Assembly (NCBI GenBank): GCA_017541995.1
Contig: JAFXYD010000063.1
Span: forward strand, 1-64,000
Source of the DNA: Oscillospiraceae bacterium
GTDB taxonomy: Bacteria; Bacillota; Clostridia; Oscillospirales; Oscillospiraceae
Direction of reading: 5' to 3'
Length of the DNA stretch: 64,000 bases
Shown here one piece after another: positions 33,107 through 41,419 of this stretch. Positions within the stretch are counted from its first letter, which is position 1. Each line of letters begins with the position of its first letter. The notes under the pieces were generated by a model, which was not told the DNA's origin, did not search any database, and saw only the letters and a list, made by a program, of their open reading frames with translations. The position numbers and the translations under genes were made by a program.

Positions 33107-34642
33107 ATGCCGAAGTATATTTCCGCCGCCGAGGCTGTGAAGCTGATCCGCGACGGAGACACCCTGATCTACAACAACTTTCTGGGGATGTACAACTGCG
33201 AGCAGCTCTCCGCCGCCCTGAACGAGCGCTTCAAGGCCGAGGGTCATCCCAGGGATCTGAGCATCTACTGCACCGCCGGTCTCGGTGGCTGGGCTCCCAA
33301 CACGGTCTGCGAGCAGATCATCACCATGGGCGCTGTGAAGACCCTGTATCTGAGCCATTACGCCTCCATGCCCATCACCGCCCAGATGGTGCTGGACAAC
33401 AAGATCGAGGCCTATAACCTGCCCTTCGGCGTCATGTCCCACGCAGTGCGGGCCGCTGCCGCCGGTCACGATTTTGTGATTTCCGACGCAGGTCTGAACC
33501 TCTTTGTGGATCCGAAATACAAGGGCTATCAGCTCAACGCGCGCTCCAAGCAGGAGCTGGTGGAGGAGATCTGGATCAACGGCAAGCGGCATCTGAAATA
33601 CGCCGTGCCGGAGCCGGACGTGGCCCTGATCAAGGCCTCCAGCGCCGACAGCCGGGGCAACATCTCCATGGAGAACGAGCCGGTGATCGGAGATCCCCTC
33701 TCCATCGCCCAGGCCACCAAGCGCAGGGGCGGCATCGTCATCGTCCAGGTGGAAAAGGTCCTGGACAGCCCCCGCCGTCCCATTGAGATTTCCATCCCCG
33801 CCGTGCTGGTGGACTATATCTGCCTCACCCCGGAGCAGACCCAGATCCAGGGCATCCCCGGCTCCGATCCCAAGTTCACCGGCGACGTTCCCATGACGGA
33901 CGAGGCCCTGGTGGAATACGCCAAGAGCCACGCCTCCACCAACCCCAAGGACTTCGCCAAGCAGCTCATCGCCCGCCGGGCGGCAAAGGAGCTGAAGGAG
34001 GGCGACGTGGTAAACATCGGCGTGGGCGCTCCCGAATTCGTGGCGGTGGAGGCCGCCCGGAACGGAATGCTGCCCAAGGTGGCCCTCACGGTGGAGGCCG
34101 GCTCCATGAAGGGCCTGCCGATGGGCGGCCTGGCCTTCGGCGCCGCCATGGGCGCCCAGGCTGTGGTCACCACCGCCGAGCAGTTTGACCTCTATGACGG
34201 CGGCGGTCTGGATATCTGCTTCATCGGCGCGCTGGAGGTGGACGCGGAAGGCAACGTCAACGGCCACTACAACCCCAAGAAGCTCTCCGGCATCGGCGGC
34301 TTCATCAACATTACCCAGTTTACTCCCCGGGTGGTCTTCTGCACCACCTTTACCGCGGGCGGTCTGGAGATCGCCCAGGATGAGGCGGGCCTGCACATTC
34401 TGAAGGAGGGCAAGTTCCTGAAGTTCGCGCCCCAGGTCACCGCCCTGAGCTTCTCCGCGCGGAACGCCCATGAGAACCGGCAAAGCATTACCTACGTCAC
34501 CGAGCGCTGCGTCTTCCGCCTGGGTGAGAAGGGTCTGGTGCTCACCGAGGTTGCCAAGGGAATCGACGTTCGGAAGCAAATTCTGGACCTCCTCCCCTTC
34601 CCCGTGGAGATTGCGGAAAATCTGAAAGAAATGAGCTTCTGA
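33107..34642 (+). CDS. Acyl-CoA:acetate / propionate CoA-transferase
   Basis: 511-residue family I CoA transferase with both domains in one chain (~1-270 and ~285-511), like propionate CoA-transferase and YdiF. The active-site Glu is expected in LTVEAGSMKGLPMGGLAFG (~330-345), and GDVVNIGVGAPEFVA is the second-domain glycine loop. In this context it probably exchanges CoA between the branched acyl-CoA made by the oxidoreductase and acetate, conserving energy from amino-acid fermentation; the exact acyl substrate is inferred. GGGAGG lies upstream of the ATG. Confidence 0.88.
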   Translation: MPKYISAAEAVKLIRDGDTLIYNNFLGMYNCEQLSAALNERFKAEGHPRDLSIYCTAGLGGWAPNTVCEQIITMGAVKTLYLSHYASMPITAQMVLDNKIEAYNLPFGVMSHAVRAAAAGHDFVISDAGLNLFVDPKYKGYQLNARSKQELVEEIWINGKRHLKYAVPEPDVALIKASSADSRGNISMENEPVIGDPLSIAQATKRRGGIVIVQVEKVLDSPRRPIEISIPAVLVDYICLTPEQTQIQGIPGSDPKFTGDVPMTDEALVEYAKSHASTNPKDFAKQLIARRAAKELKEGDVVNIGVGAPEFVAVEAARNGMLPKVALTVEAGSMKGLPMGGLAFGAAMGAQAVVTTAEQFDLYDGGGLDICFIGALEVDAEGNVNGHYNPKKLSGIGGFINITQFTPRVVFCTTFTAGGLEIAQDEAGLHILKEGKFLKFAPQVTALSFSARNAHENRQSITYVTERCVFRLGEKGLVLTEVAKGIDVRKQILDLLPFPVEIAENLKEMSF

Positions 34643-34654
34643 GGAGGGATCGAC

Positions 34655-35341
34655 ATGCCCCCCGCCGGAAACGCACTGCCGGTCCGGATCGCGGACCAGC
34701 TCACCGAAATGATCGCCAAGCGCCGCTTCCAGCCGGGAGAAAAGCTGCCCGGAGAGCTGGAGCTGGCCGAGGAGCTGCACGTCAGCCGCACCACCCTGCG
34801 GGAGGCGCTGCGGATCCTCTCCACCCGGGGCCTGGTGGAGGCCCGGCGCGGCATCGGCACCTTCGTCACCCAGAGCAAGAGCATCCACGCGGATTACGAC
34901 GTGCTGAAAATTCAGAACACCAACGTCACCACCAAGGAGCTCTACGAGATGCGGCTGATGTTTGAGCCCCAGGCGGCCTACTACGCCTGCCTCCGGGCCA
35001 GTGACGAGGAGCTGCGCACCATCTTCCGCTACGGCGAGCTGGACGAGCAGATGATCCGCCGCCGGGATCCCCTCTGGGACGAGGGCGAGCAGAAGTTTCA
35101 TAACTCCATCGCCTCCGCCACCCACAATCAGTTCATCACCGCCCTGCTGCCCATCTTCAATCGGGCGATTCACCAGGGCATTATCCTGGCCAACGAGTCT
35201 CCGGAGGTGTCGGAAATGACCCTCCACGACCACCGGGTTCTGATGGACTATCTGCGGGACCGCAACCCCGAGGGAGCCAAAACCGCCATGTATCTGCACA
35301 TCATCAACACCATGCGGGCCTTCCACATCCCGCTGGACTGA
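34655..35341 (+). CDS. FadR-subfamily GntR transcriptional regulator
   Basis: 228 residues: winged helix-turn-helix (~8-75; GEKLPGELELAEELHVSRTTLREALRILSTRGLVEARRGIGTFV) and an all-helical FCD ligand domain (~90-225) with acidic and His residues for metal or carboxylate binding (EGEQKFHNSIASATHN, LHDHRVLMDYL). It starts 12 bp after the CoA-transferase stop, with GAGGAGGG upstream, so it probably responds to a metabolite of this pathway and controls the operon. Operator sites were not identified. Confidence 0.9.
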   Translation: MPPAGNALPVRIADQLTEMIAKRRFQPGEKLPGELELAEELHVSRTTLREALRILSTRGLVEARRGIGTFVTQSKSIHADYDVLKIQNTNVTTKELYEMRLMFEPQAAYYACLRASDEELRTIFRYGELDEQMIRRRDPLWDEGEQKFHNSIASATHNQFITALLPIFNRAIHQGIILANESPEVSEMTLHDHRVLMDYLRDRNPEGAKTAMYLHIINTMRAFHIPLD

Positions 35342-35361
35342 ACAATCATCCGAGGCACGGA

Positions 35362-35424
35362 GGACGGTTCTCTGTGCGTGGATCCCCTTCCAAAACACAA
35401 TACCCTCAGCACAGAGAACCGTCC
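35362..35424. repeat. Long-loop inverted repeat of the GGACGGTTCTCTGTGC type
   Basis: GGACGGTTCTCTGTGC (35362-35377) is repeated as its exact reverse complement (35409-35424), 31 bp apart, between the regulator and ilvE. It has no T tract. The word resembles a dispersed clostridial intergenic repeat I recall; a regulatory role for ilvE is possible. Confidence 0.7.
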
Positions 35425-35453
35425 CCTGTGCCCGTCGAAAAGGAGTAATCATC

Positions 35454-36530
35454 GTGAAAGGTCTTACCATTACCAAAACCACTGCCCCCAAGGCAAAGCC
35501 CGCCAAGGGCCAGAAGCTGGGCTTCGGCTCCGTGTTCACCGACCACATGCTGCTGATGGATTACACCCGCGGCATCGGCTGGCATGACGCCCGCATCGTC
35601 CCCTACGGCCCCATCTCCCTGAGCCCCGCAGCCACCTGCTTCCACTACGCCCAGGAGACCTTCGAGGGCATGAAGGCCTACCGCGCTGAGGACGGCCGCA
35701 TCCTGCTGTTCCGGCCCGAGGAAAACTTCAAGCGGCTGAACCGCTCCAACGAGCGCCTCTGCATCCCCGCCCTGGACGTGGACTTCTGCATCGAGTCCCT
35801 GAAGGAGCTGGTGCTGCTGGACAAGGACTGGATCCCCGAGGACAAGGAAGCCTCCCTGTACATCCGTCCCTTCATCATCGGCAACGAGGCCAAGCTGGGC
35901 GTCAAGGAGGCCGACAACTACATCTACTGCGTGCTCCTCTCCCCCTCCGGCGCCTACTACGCCAACGGCCTGCAGCCCGTGCCCATCTACGTTGAGGAAG
36001 AGTACGTCCGGGCTGTGCGCGGCGGCACCGGCTTTGCCAAGACCGGCGGCAACTACGCCTCCTCCATGAAGGCCCAGTCCATCGCCCATGAGAAGGGTTA
36101 CTCCCAGGTGCTGTGGCTGGACGGTGTGGAGAAGAAGTACGTGGGCGAGGTCGGCGCCATGAACATCTTCTTCGTGGTGGACGGCGAGGTGCTGACGCCT
36201 GAGCTGGACGGCTCCATCCTCCCGGGCATCACCCGGATGTCCATGATCCAGATCCTGCGGGACAAGGGCTACAAGGTCACCGAGCGGAAAATCGCCATCC
36301 AGGAAATTGCGGACGCCTACGACGCCGGCAAGCTCCAGGAGGTCTTCGGCACCGGCACCGCCGCCGTCATCTCCCCTGTGGGTCAGCTGGAGTGGGGCGA
36401 CAAGGTGATGAAGATCAACGACGGCAAGATCGGACCCATCTCCCTCTACGCCTACAAGACCCTCACCGACATCCAGTGGGGCCGCGCCAAGGGCCCCGAG
36501 GGCTGGTCTGTGGAGATCGGTCACGAATAA
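35454..36530 (+). CDS. ilvE: Branched-chain amino acid aminotransferase
   Basis: 358-residue PLP-dependent class IV aminotransferase interconverting Val, Leu and Ile with their 2-oxoacids. Motifs: AQETFEGMKAYR, ERLCIPAL, the PLP Lys in GFAKTGGNYASSMKAQ, the EVGAMNIFFV segment, and LPGITRMSM near the cofactor phosphate. The start is GTG at 35454, with AAAAGGAG upstream and no better ATG. It supplies 2-oxoacids to the neighbouring ferredoxin-dependent oxidoreductase or works in biosynthesis. Confidence 0.95.
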   Translation: MKGLTITKTTAPKAKPAKGQKLGFGSVFTDHMLLMDYTRGIGWHDARIVPYGPISLSPAATCFHYAQETFEGMKAYRAEDGRILLFRPEENFKRLNRSNERLCIPALDVDFCIESLKELVLLDKDWIPEDKEASLYIRPFIIGNEAKLGVKEADNYIYCVLLSPSGAYYANGLQPVPIYVEEEYVRAVRGGTGFAKTGGNYASSMKAQSIAHEKGYSQVLWLDGVEKKYVGEVGAMNIFFVVDGEVLTPELDGSILPGITRMSMIQILRDKGYKVTERKIAIQEIADAYDAGKLQEVFGTGTAAVISPVGQLEWGDKVMKINDGKIGPISLYAYKTLTDIQWGRAKGPEGWSVEIGHE

Positions 36531-36549
36531 ACCTGCTCAATCACAGAAG

Positions 36550-36589
36550 CGCAGGAACGGGAGAGGCCACAGCCTCTCCCGTTCCTGCG
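36550..36589. terminator. Bidirectional terminator between ilvE and ABC exporter
   Basis: Seventeen-bp perfect stem (36550-36566 with 36573-36589) followed by GTTTTTTA on the plus strand, between convergent genes. Confidence 0.93.
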
Positions 36590-36594
36590 GTTTT

Positions 36595-38367
36595 TTATTG
36601 CTCAAACTGACTGTTGTACAGCTTCGCGTAGAAGCCCCCGGCTGCCAGCAAACGCTCATGATTGCCGATTTCGATGACCTTTCCATCCTTCATCACCAGG
36701 ATCACGTCCGCCTCCCGGATGGTGGACAGGCGGTGGGCCACGATGAAGCTGGTGCGGCCCCGCATCATAGCGGCAAAGGCCTTCTGAATGCGGATCTCCG
36801 TGCGGGTGTCGATGGAGGAGGTGGCCTCGTCCAGAATCAGCATGGGGGGCAGGCAGAGCATGATCCGGGCAATGCACAGCAGCTGCTTCTGGCCCTGGGA
36901 GAGCATGCCTCCGTCCTCCCCGATTACGGTGTCATAGCCCTGGGGCAGCAAACGGATAAAGCTGTGGGCGTGGGCTGCCCGGCAGGCGGCCTCGATCTCC
37001 GCGTCTGTGGCGTCGGGCTTGCCCAGGGTCAGATTTTCCCGGATGGTGCCGGAGCGCAGCCAGGTCTCCTGAAGCACCATGCCGTAGTTGGCCCGCAGGC
37101 TCTCCCGGGTCAGCTCCCGCAGCTCCTTGCCGTCCACCCGGATGGCCCCGCCGTCGCTGTCATAGAAGCGCATGAGCAGATTGATGAGGGTGGTCTTGCC
37201 GCAGCCGGTGGGGCCCACGATGGCGACGCGCTGGCCGGGCTTGGCGGTAAAGCTCAGATTTTCAATGAGGGGCTTGCTCTTGTCGTAGGAGAAGCAAAGC
37301 TCTTCCAGGGCCACCTCTCCCCTGGCCTGCCCCAGGTTCACTGCCTCCGGGGGATCCGGGGTTTCGGCAGGCTGATCCATGAGCTCGAAGATCCGTCCGG
37401 CGCAGGCCAGGGCGTTCTGGAACTCCGTCACCACGCCGCTGATCTCGTTGAAGGGCTTGGTGTACTGGTTGGCGTAGGCCAGCAGGGCCGAGAGGCTGCC
37501 CACGGTGAAGGCCGCGGCGGTTCCGGCGGTGGAGACGCAGAGCAGAGCGCCTGTCAGCACCACCGCGGCGTAGACCACGGAGTTGACGAAGCGGGTGCAG
37601 GGATTGGTGAGGGAGGAGAAGAAAATAGCTTTCAGGGAAGTGCCCTCCAGCCGGTCGTTGATCTCGTCAAAATCTGTGACGCTGCGCTCCTCCCGGCCAA
37701 AGGCCTTGACCACCTTCTGATTGCCCAGCAGCTCATCCACGTAGGCAGTCTGCTCCGCCCGGGTCTTGCTCTGATCCAGGAAGTACTGGTGGGTGTGGGA
37801 GGCGATGAAGCGGGCCACCACAAAGCTGAGGGGCGTCAGAACAATGACGATCCCGGCAATCAGCGGCTTGATGCTGATCATAAAGACCAGCGTGCCCAGG
37901 ATGGTGACGACGCCGGTGAAGAGCTGGGTGAAGCCCAGCAGCAGGCCGTCGGCAAACTGATCGACGTCGGTGATAATCCGGCTCACCACGGAGCCCACGC
38001 TCTGGCCGTCCAGCCAGGACAGGGGCAGGCGCTGCAAATGCCGGAAGGCCCGGACCCGGATATCCCGCACCACCTGGTAGGTGACCCGGTTGTTGATGAC
38101 GCTGACCAGCCACTGCACCAGAGCCGTCAGCCCGGCAATCAGCGCAATCTCCAGCAGGAGGCTGCCGATTTCGTCAAAGGCCACCCTGCCGGGGCCTGCG
38201 ATGTGGTCAATGGCCCGGCCCACCAGCACCGGGAGATAGAGGGTCAGAGCCACGGCGGCGGTGGAAAACAGCACCGAGAGCAGGATCAGCCCCCGATAGG
38301 GCCGCAGGGCCTGCAAGACCCGCTTCATGGTGCCGGGGGCGGCCTTTTGCTTGCTGTTCTGTTTCAT
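36595..38367 (-). CDS. ABC exporter half-transporter (second subunit)
   Basis: 590 residues: six-helix ABC membrane domain (~20-330) and nucleotide-binding domain (~350-585) with Walker A GPTGCGKTT (~386), Q-loop, signature LSQGQKQL (~489) and Walker B plus catalytic Glu in MLILDEATS. The start overlaps the stop of the preceding half-transporter by 4 bp. Together they form a heterodimeric exporter of the multidrug or peptide type; substrate unknown. The intact Glu here complements the degenerate site of the partner. Confidence 0.92.
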   Translation of the reverse strand: MKQNSKQKAAPGTMKRVLQALRPYRGLILLSVLFSTAAVALTLYLPVLVGRAIDHIAGPGRVAFDEIGSLLLEIALIAGLTALVQWLVSVINNRVTYQVVRDIRVRAFRHLQRLPLSWLDGQSVGSVVSRIITDVDQFADGLLLGFTQLFTGVVTILGTLVFMISIKPLIAGIVIVLTPLSFVVARFIASHTHQYFLDQSKTRAEQTAYVDELLGNQKVVKAFGREERSVTDFDEINDRLEGTSLKAIFFSSLTNPCTRFVNSVVYAAVVLTGALLCVSTAGTAAAFTVGSLSALLAYANQYTKPFNEISGVVTEFQNALACAGRIFELMDQPAETPDPPEAVNLGQARGEVALEELCFSYDKSKPLIENLSFTAKPGQRVAIVGPTGCGKTTLINLLMRFYDSDGGAIRVDGKELRELTRESLRANYGMVLQETWLRSGTIRENLTLGKPDATDAEIEAACRAAHAHSFIRLLPQGYDTVIGEDGGMLSQGQKQLLCIARIMLCLPPMLILDEATSSIDTRTEIRIQKAFAAMMRGRTSFIVAHRLSTIREADVILVMKDGKVIEIGNHERLLAAGGFYAKLYNSQFEQ

Positions 38368-40118
38368 TGGGCCGCCTCCTTTCGGAACTGAGACTCGTGA
38401 ATTTCCCGGTAGACCGGGCAGGAGTCCATTAACTCGTCGTGGGTTCCCAGGCCCACCACCTTGCCCTCGTCCAGCACCACGATCTGATCCGCGTGCCGCA
38501 CCGCCGTGGTGCGCTGGGAGACCAGGAACACCGTGGGCTGATACTCCAGGCCCCGCAGCGCCTTCCGCAGGGCCGCGTCGGTGGCGAAGTCCAGGGCGGA
38601 GGAGCTGTCGTCCAGAATCAGAATCTCCGGCCTGCGGACCAGGGCCCGGGCGATGGTGAGACGCTGCCGCTGACCCCCGGAGAGATTGCGGCCAAACTGC
38701 TCGATCTGCCCGTCCAGGCCCCCCTTGGCGGCCACCACCTCGGCGGCCTGGGCGGTCTCCACCGCGGATAGAAGCGCCTCGTCGGAGATCTGCGCCCGGT
38801 CCTCCGCTGCCCCGAAGGCGGGCTCCGGAGCGCCCCAGAGCAGATTATCCCGGATGGAGCCCCGGAACAGCACCGCCTTCTGGGGCACTATGGCAATCTT
38901 CCGCCGCAGGGCGGCGGGCTCCTGGGAACGCACGTCAGCTCCGTCCACCAGTACCCGGCCCTGGGTGACGTCATAGAAGCGGGGGATCAGATTCACCAGG
39001 GTGGATTTGCCGCTGCCGGTGCCGCCGATGACGCCGATCACCTGCCCCGGCATGGCCCGCAGGCTCAGCCCGGACAGGGCCTCTCCTGCCGCCCCCTGGT
39101 AGCGAAGGGCGGCCCGGTCAAACTCCACCCGGACATGGCAATCCCCGCCGGGCAGGGTCTTATCCACAATTTCCTCGTCCTGGATATCCAGGATGCTCTG
39201 GATCCGTTTTCCACAGGCCAGGGCCTTGGTGAGATTGATGATGAGATTCGCCAGCTTGATGAGCTCCACCAGGATCTGGGACATGTAGTTGTAGAGGGCC
39301 ACCACGGCGCCCTGGGTCAGGATTCCCGCCTGGACCCGCAGGGCGCCCGTGCGGATCAGCAGGATCACCGCCAGGTTCACGATGATATAGGTCAATGGGT
39401 TCATCAGAGCCGAGACCCGTCCCACCTTCTGCTGCATGGAGGTGAGCTGAGCGTTCTGCGCTTCAAAGCTTCGGCACTCCGCCTCCTCCTTGCGGAAGGC
39501 CCGCAGGACCCGGACGCCGTTGAGATTCTCCCGGGTGCTGCCCAGGACCTGATCCAGCCGCTCCTGCACCTGCTTGAACATGGGCATGGTCAGCAGCATC
39601 ACGCCGAACACCACCACCGCCAGCACGGGAATGGCCGCCACAAACCAGAGGGCCGCCGAGGCGTCGATGGTGAAGGCCATGATCATGGCGCCGAAGACCA
39701 CAAAGGGGGAACGCAGCAGCAGCCGCAGGGTCAGATTCAGCCCCGTCTGCACCTGGTTCATATCGGAGCTCATGCGGGTAATCAGCGTGGGAATGCCGAC
39801 CCGGTCCAGGGTCGCGTAGGGAAAACGCTGCACGTGGGCGTAGAGGGCGTGGCGCAGCCGGGTCACGAAGCCCACCGCCGCCCGGGCGGAGAAATACTGA
39901 GCCGTGACAGAAAAAACCAGCCCCAACAGACCCAGGCCCACCAGCAGCAGACTCATGCCAATGATATAGCCGCGATCAGCGCCGCCGATGCCCCGGTCGA
40001 TCACCGCGGCCACGATCAGCGGCACAAAGAGCTCCAGGGTGGCCTCCGCCAGCTTCAGCAGCGGCCCCAGGACGCACTCCCTGCGATAGGGCTTCAGATG
40101 AATAAAGAGCTTTTGCAT
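38364..40118 (-). CDS. ABC exporter half-transporter (first subunit, degenerate Walker B)
   Basis: 584 residues: six-helix domain (~15-310) and nucleotide-binding domain with Walker A GGTGSGKST (~363), signature LSGGQRQR (~478) and Walker B LILDDSSSALD, where the catalytic Glu is Asp. This is typical of heterodimeric exporters with one non-hydrolysing site. ATG at 40118 has GGAGG 5 nt upstream, so the upstream in-frame ATG at 40130 is rejected because it precedes that site. It is first gene of a two-gene operon. Confidence 0.92.
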   Translation of the reverse strand: MQKLFIHLKPYRRECVLGPLLKLAEATLELFVPLIVAAVIDRGIGGADRGYIIGMSLLLVGLGLLGLVFSVTAQYFSARAAVGFVTRLRHALYAHVQRFPYATLDRVGIPTLITRMSSDMNQVQTGLNLTLRLLLRSPFVVFGAMIMAFTIDASAALWFVAAIPVLAVVVFGVMLLTMPMFKQVQERLDQVLGSTRENLNGVRVLRAFRKEEAECRSFEAQNAQLTSMQQKVGRVSALMNPLTYIIVNLAVILLIRTGALRVQAGILTQGAVVALYNYMSQILVELIKLANLIINLTKALACGKRIQSILDIQDEEIVDKTLPGGDCHVRVEFDRAALRYQGAAGEALSGLSLRAMPGQVIGVIGGTGSGKSTLVNLIPRFYDVTQGRVLVDGADVRSQEPAALRRKIAIVPQKAVLFRGSIRDNLLWGAPEPAFGAAEDRAQISDEALLSAVETAQAAEVVAAKGGLDGQIEQFGRNLSGGQRQRLTIARALVRRPEILILDDSSSALDFATDAALRKALRGLEYQPTVFLVSQRTTAVRHADQIVVLDEGKVVGLGTHDELMDSCPVYREIHESQFRKEAAQ

Positions 40119-40185
40119 ATCCGCCTCCAATATATAGATGCCTATATTATAGCAGTTTTTCCAAAATAATCAACGTTGTTTGCGA

Positions 40186-40214
40186 TTGACAGAGGCGTTC
40201 GGGGGGATTATAAT
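40186..40214 (+). promoter_or_regulatory. Consensus tcdA promoter
   Basis: TTGACA (40186-40191), 17-bp spacer, TATAAT (40209-40214): a full consensus match. An in-frame ATG at 40213 lies inside the -10 box and therefore cannot be the start of a transcript made here. Confidence 0.85.
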
Positions 40215-40245
40215 GAAAAAAACAGCAGAGCGGGAGGCAAAATCC

Positions 40246-41004
40246 ATGGAGCATCAGCGAATCCGGACAGAAATGCTCATTGGCGCGGAGGGCTTGGCCC
40301 GGCTGCGCGGGGCCCGGGTGGCCGTCTTTGGTCTGGGGGGCGTGGGCGGCTATGTGGTGGAGGCCCTGGCCCGGGCGGGAATCGGGGCGCTGGATCTCAT
40401 CGATAACGATCGGGTGGCCCTCTCCAATCTGAACCGGCAGATCATCGCCCTGCACAGCACCGTCGGCCAGGCCAAGGTGGAGGCCGCGGCGGCCAGGGTC
40501 AGAGACATTGACCCCACGATTCAACTGAATCTGTATCAGTGCTTCTACCTGCCCGAGACCCGGGATCAGTTCGATTTTTCCGTCTATGATTACGTGGTGG
40601 ACTGCATCGACACCGTTACCGGCAAGCTGGATCTGGTGATGCAGTGCCGGGCCGCGGGGACGCCCATCATCTGCGCCCTGGGCACCGGCAACAAACTGGA
40701 CCCCACCCGGCTGGAGCTGGCGGACATCTCCGAAACTTCCGTCTGTCCCCTGGCCCGGGTGATGCGGAAGGAGCTGCGCCGCCGGGGCGTGGAGCATCTG
40801 AAGGTGGTCTACTCCCGGGAGGAGCCCACAGCCCCCCGCTTCCAGCCGGAGCCGGAGGCAAGCGCGGCCCCGGACCCGGACAGCCCCGAAGCCTACGGCA
40901 ATCAGCGCCGCTCCGTCCCTGGCAGCTCTCCCTTTGTCCCCCCCGCCGCGGGACTGATTCTGGCCTCCGCCGTGGTGCGGGATTTGCTGAAAAACCCAAA
41001 ATAG
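40246..41004 (+). CDS. tcdA: tRNA threonylcarbamoyladenosine dehydratase TcdA-like (ThiF/E1 family)
   Basis: 252-residue E1-like ATP-dependent enzyme that converts t6A of tRNAs to its cyclic form. N-terminal RTEMLIGAEGLARLRGARVAVFGLGGVGGYVVEAL contains the Rossmann loop GLGGVGG; then NLNRQI (ATP-binding Arg) and DCIDTVTGKLDL. ATG at 40246 has GGGAGG (40232-40237) 8 nt upstream and opens at the conserved domain; the frame is open from 40180, but those codons lie across the promoter. Typical length for the family is ~250. It is followed by the hydrogenase-maturation leader. Confidence 0.9.
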   Translation: MEHQRIRTEMLIGAEGLARLRGARVAVFGLGGVGGYVVEALARAGIGALDLIDNDRVALSNLNRQIIALHSTVGQAKVEAAAARVRDIDPTIQLNLYQCFYLPETRDQFDFSVYDYVVDCIDTVTGKLDLVMQCRAAGTPIICALGTGNKLDPTRLELADISETSVCPLARVMRKELRRRGVEHLKVVYSREEPTAPRFQPEPEASAAPDPDSPEAYGNQRRSVPGSSPFVPPAAGLILASAVVRDLLKNPK

Positions 41005-41007
41005 CAG

Positions 41008-41036
41008 TTGACAAGATACAGTTTTTCATGTAGAAT
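41008..41036 (+). promoter_or_regulatory. Promoter of the hydrogenase-maturation operon
   Basis: TTGACA (41008-41013), 17-bp spacer, TAGAAT (41031-41036), starting 4 bp after the tcdA stop. A ~120-nt leader precedes the first gene. Confidence 0.75.
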
Positions 41037-41040
41037 ATTC

Positions 41041-41125
41041 ACGTATCCTGACATGAGGGCGCAAGCCCGGGGGAAAGGTGCGTTACGGGGAAGCTACGGC
41101 CGCGTTCGCACGCGGCCGTTTTTGT
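41041..41125 (+). promoter_or_regulatory. Structured leader with terminator and competing pairing (candidate attenuator or riboswitch)
   Basis: A GGGC-gcaa-GCCC tetraloop hairpin (41057-41068 region) is followed by GTGCG (41078-41082), which can pair with CGCAC (41107-41111). The latter lies in the loop and 3' arm of a terminator, ACGGCCGCG (41096-41104) with CGCGGCCGT (41111-41119) then TTTTTG. The two folds exclude each other. I compared it by eye with TPP, SAM, glycine, THF, ZTP, fluoride, c-di-GMP, T-box and preQ1 patterns and saw no match. It is inferred to control the downstream HydE/G/F genes, but it could be just the tcdA terminator plus a promoter. Confidence 0.5.
41096..41124 (+). 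terminator. Terminator inside the hydrogenase-operon leader
   Basis: Nine-bp perfect stem ACGGCCGCG / CGCGGCCGT, loop TTCGCA, then five T. It is located about 55 nt downstream of the expected transcription start and 38 bp before the ATG at 41162. Confidence 0.8.
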
Positions 41126-41161
41126 TTCCACTATTATTATTATTATTTTGGAGGTAATCCT

Positions 41162-41419
41162 ATGGAAACCAGAGTCGCCGTCATCAGCATTATCGTGGAA
41201 AACAATGAAACCGTGGAAAAGCTCAACGCCCTGCTTCACGACTACGGCCAGATCATCATCGGAAGAATGGGCATCCCCTATCGGGCCCGGAACATCAACG
41301 TCATCAGCATCGCCGTGGATGGGCCCCAGGATCTGATTGCCTCCCTCTCCGGCAAGATCGGCGCGCTGCCCGGCGTCAGCGCCAAGACCGCCTACTCCAA
41401 CGTGATGGGCAATGCCTGA
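41162..41419 (+). CDS. TM1266-type iron-only hydrogenase system regulator
   Basis: 85-residue ACT-like protein (TRVAVISIIVENNETVEKLNALLHDYGQIIIGRMGIPYRARNINVISIAVDG), matching the family that travels with hydE, hydF and hydG. Its role is thought to be regulatory, possibly through ligand binding by the ACT fold. The ATG at 41162 has TGGAGG upstream, and its end overlaps hydE by 8 bp, so it is translationally coupled to it. Confidence 0.9.
   Translation: METRVAVISIIVENNETVEKLNALLHDYGQIIIGRMGIPYRARNINVISIAVDGPQDLIASLSGKIGALPGVSAKTAYSNVMGNA

Noticed and set aside
32927..35548. Minus-strand open frame of ~870 codons across gamma subunit, CoA-transferase and regulator
   Set aside because: It has no motif, no ribosome site of its own, and is antisense to well-recognised genes.
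40180..40245. Longer start for tcdA (ATG at 40213 or TTG at 40180)
   Set aside because: The codons lie over or before a consensus promoter, and the family aligns from 40246, where a GGGAGG site is properly spaced.
41041..41125. Known riboswitch in the hydrogenase leader (TPP, SAM, glycine, THF, ZTP, fluoride, c-di-GMP, preQ1) or T-box
   Set aside because: None of their conserved cores is present when read by eye; listed as uncharacterised instead.
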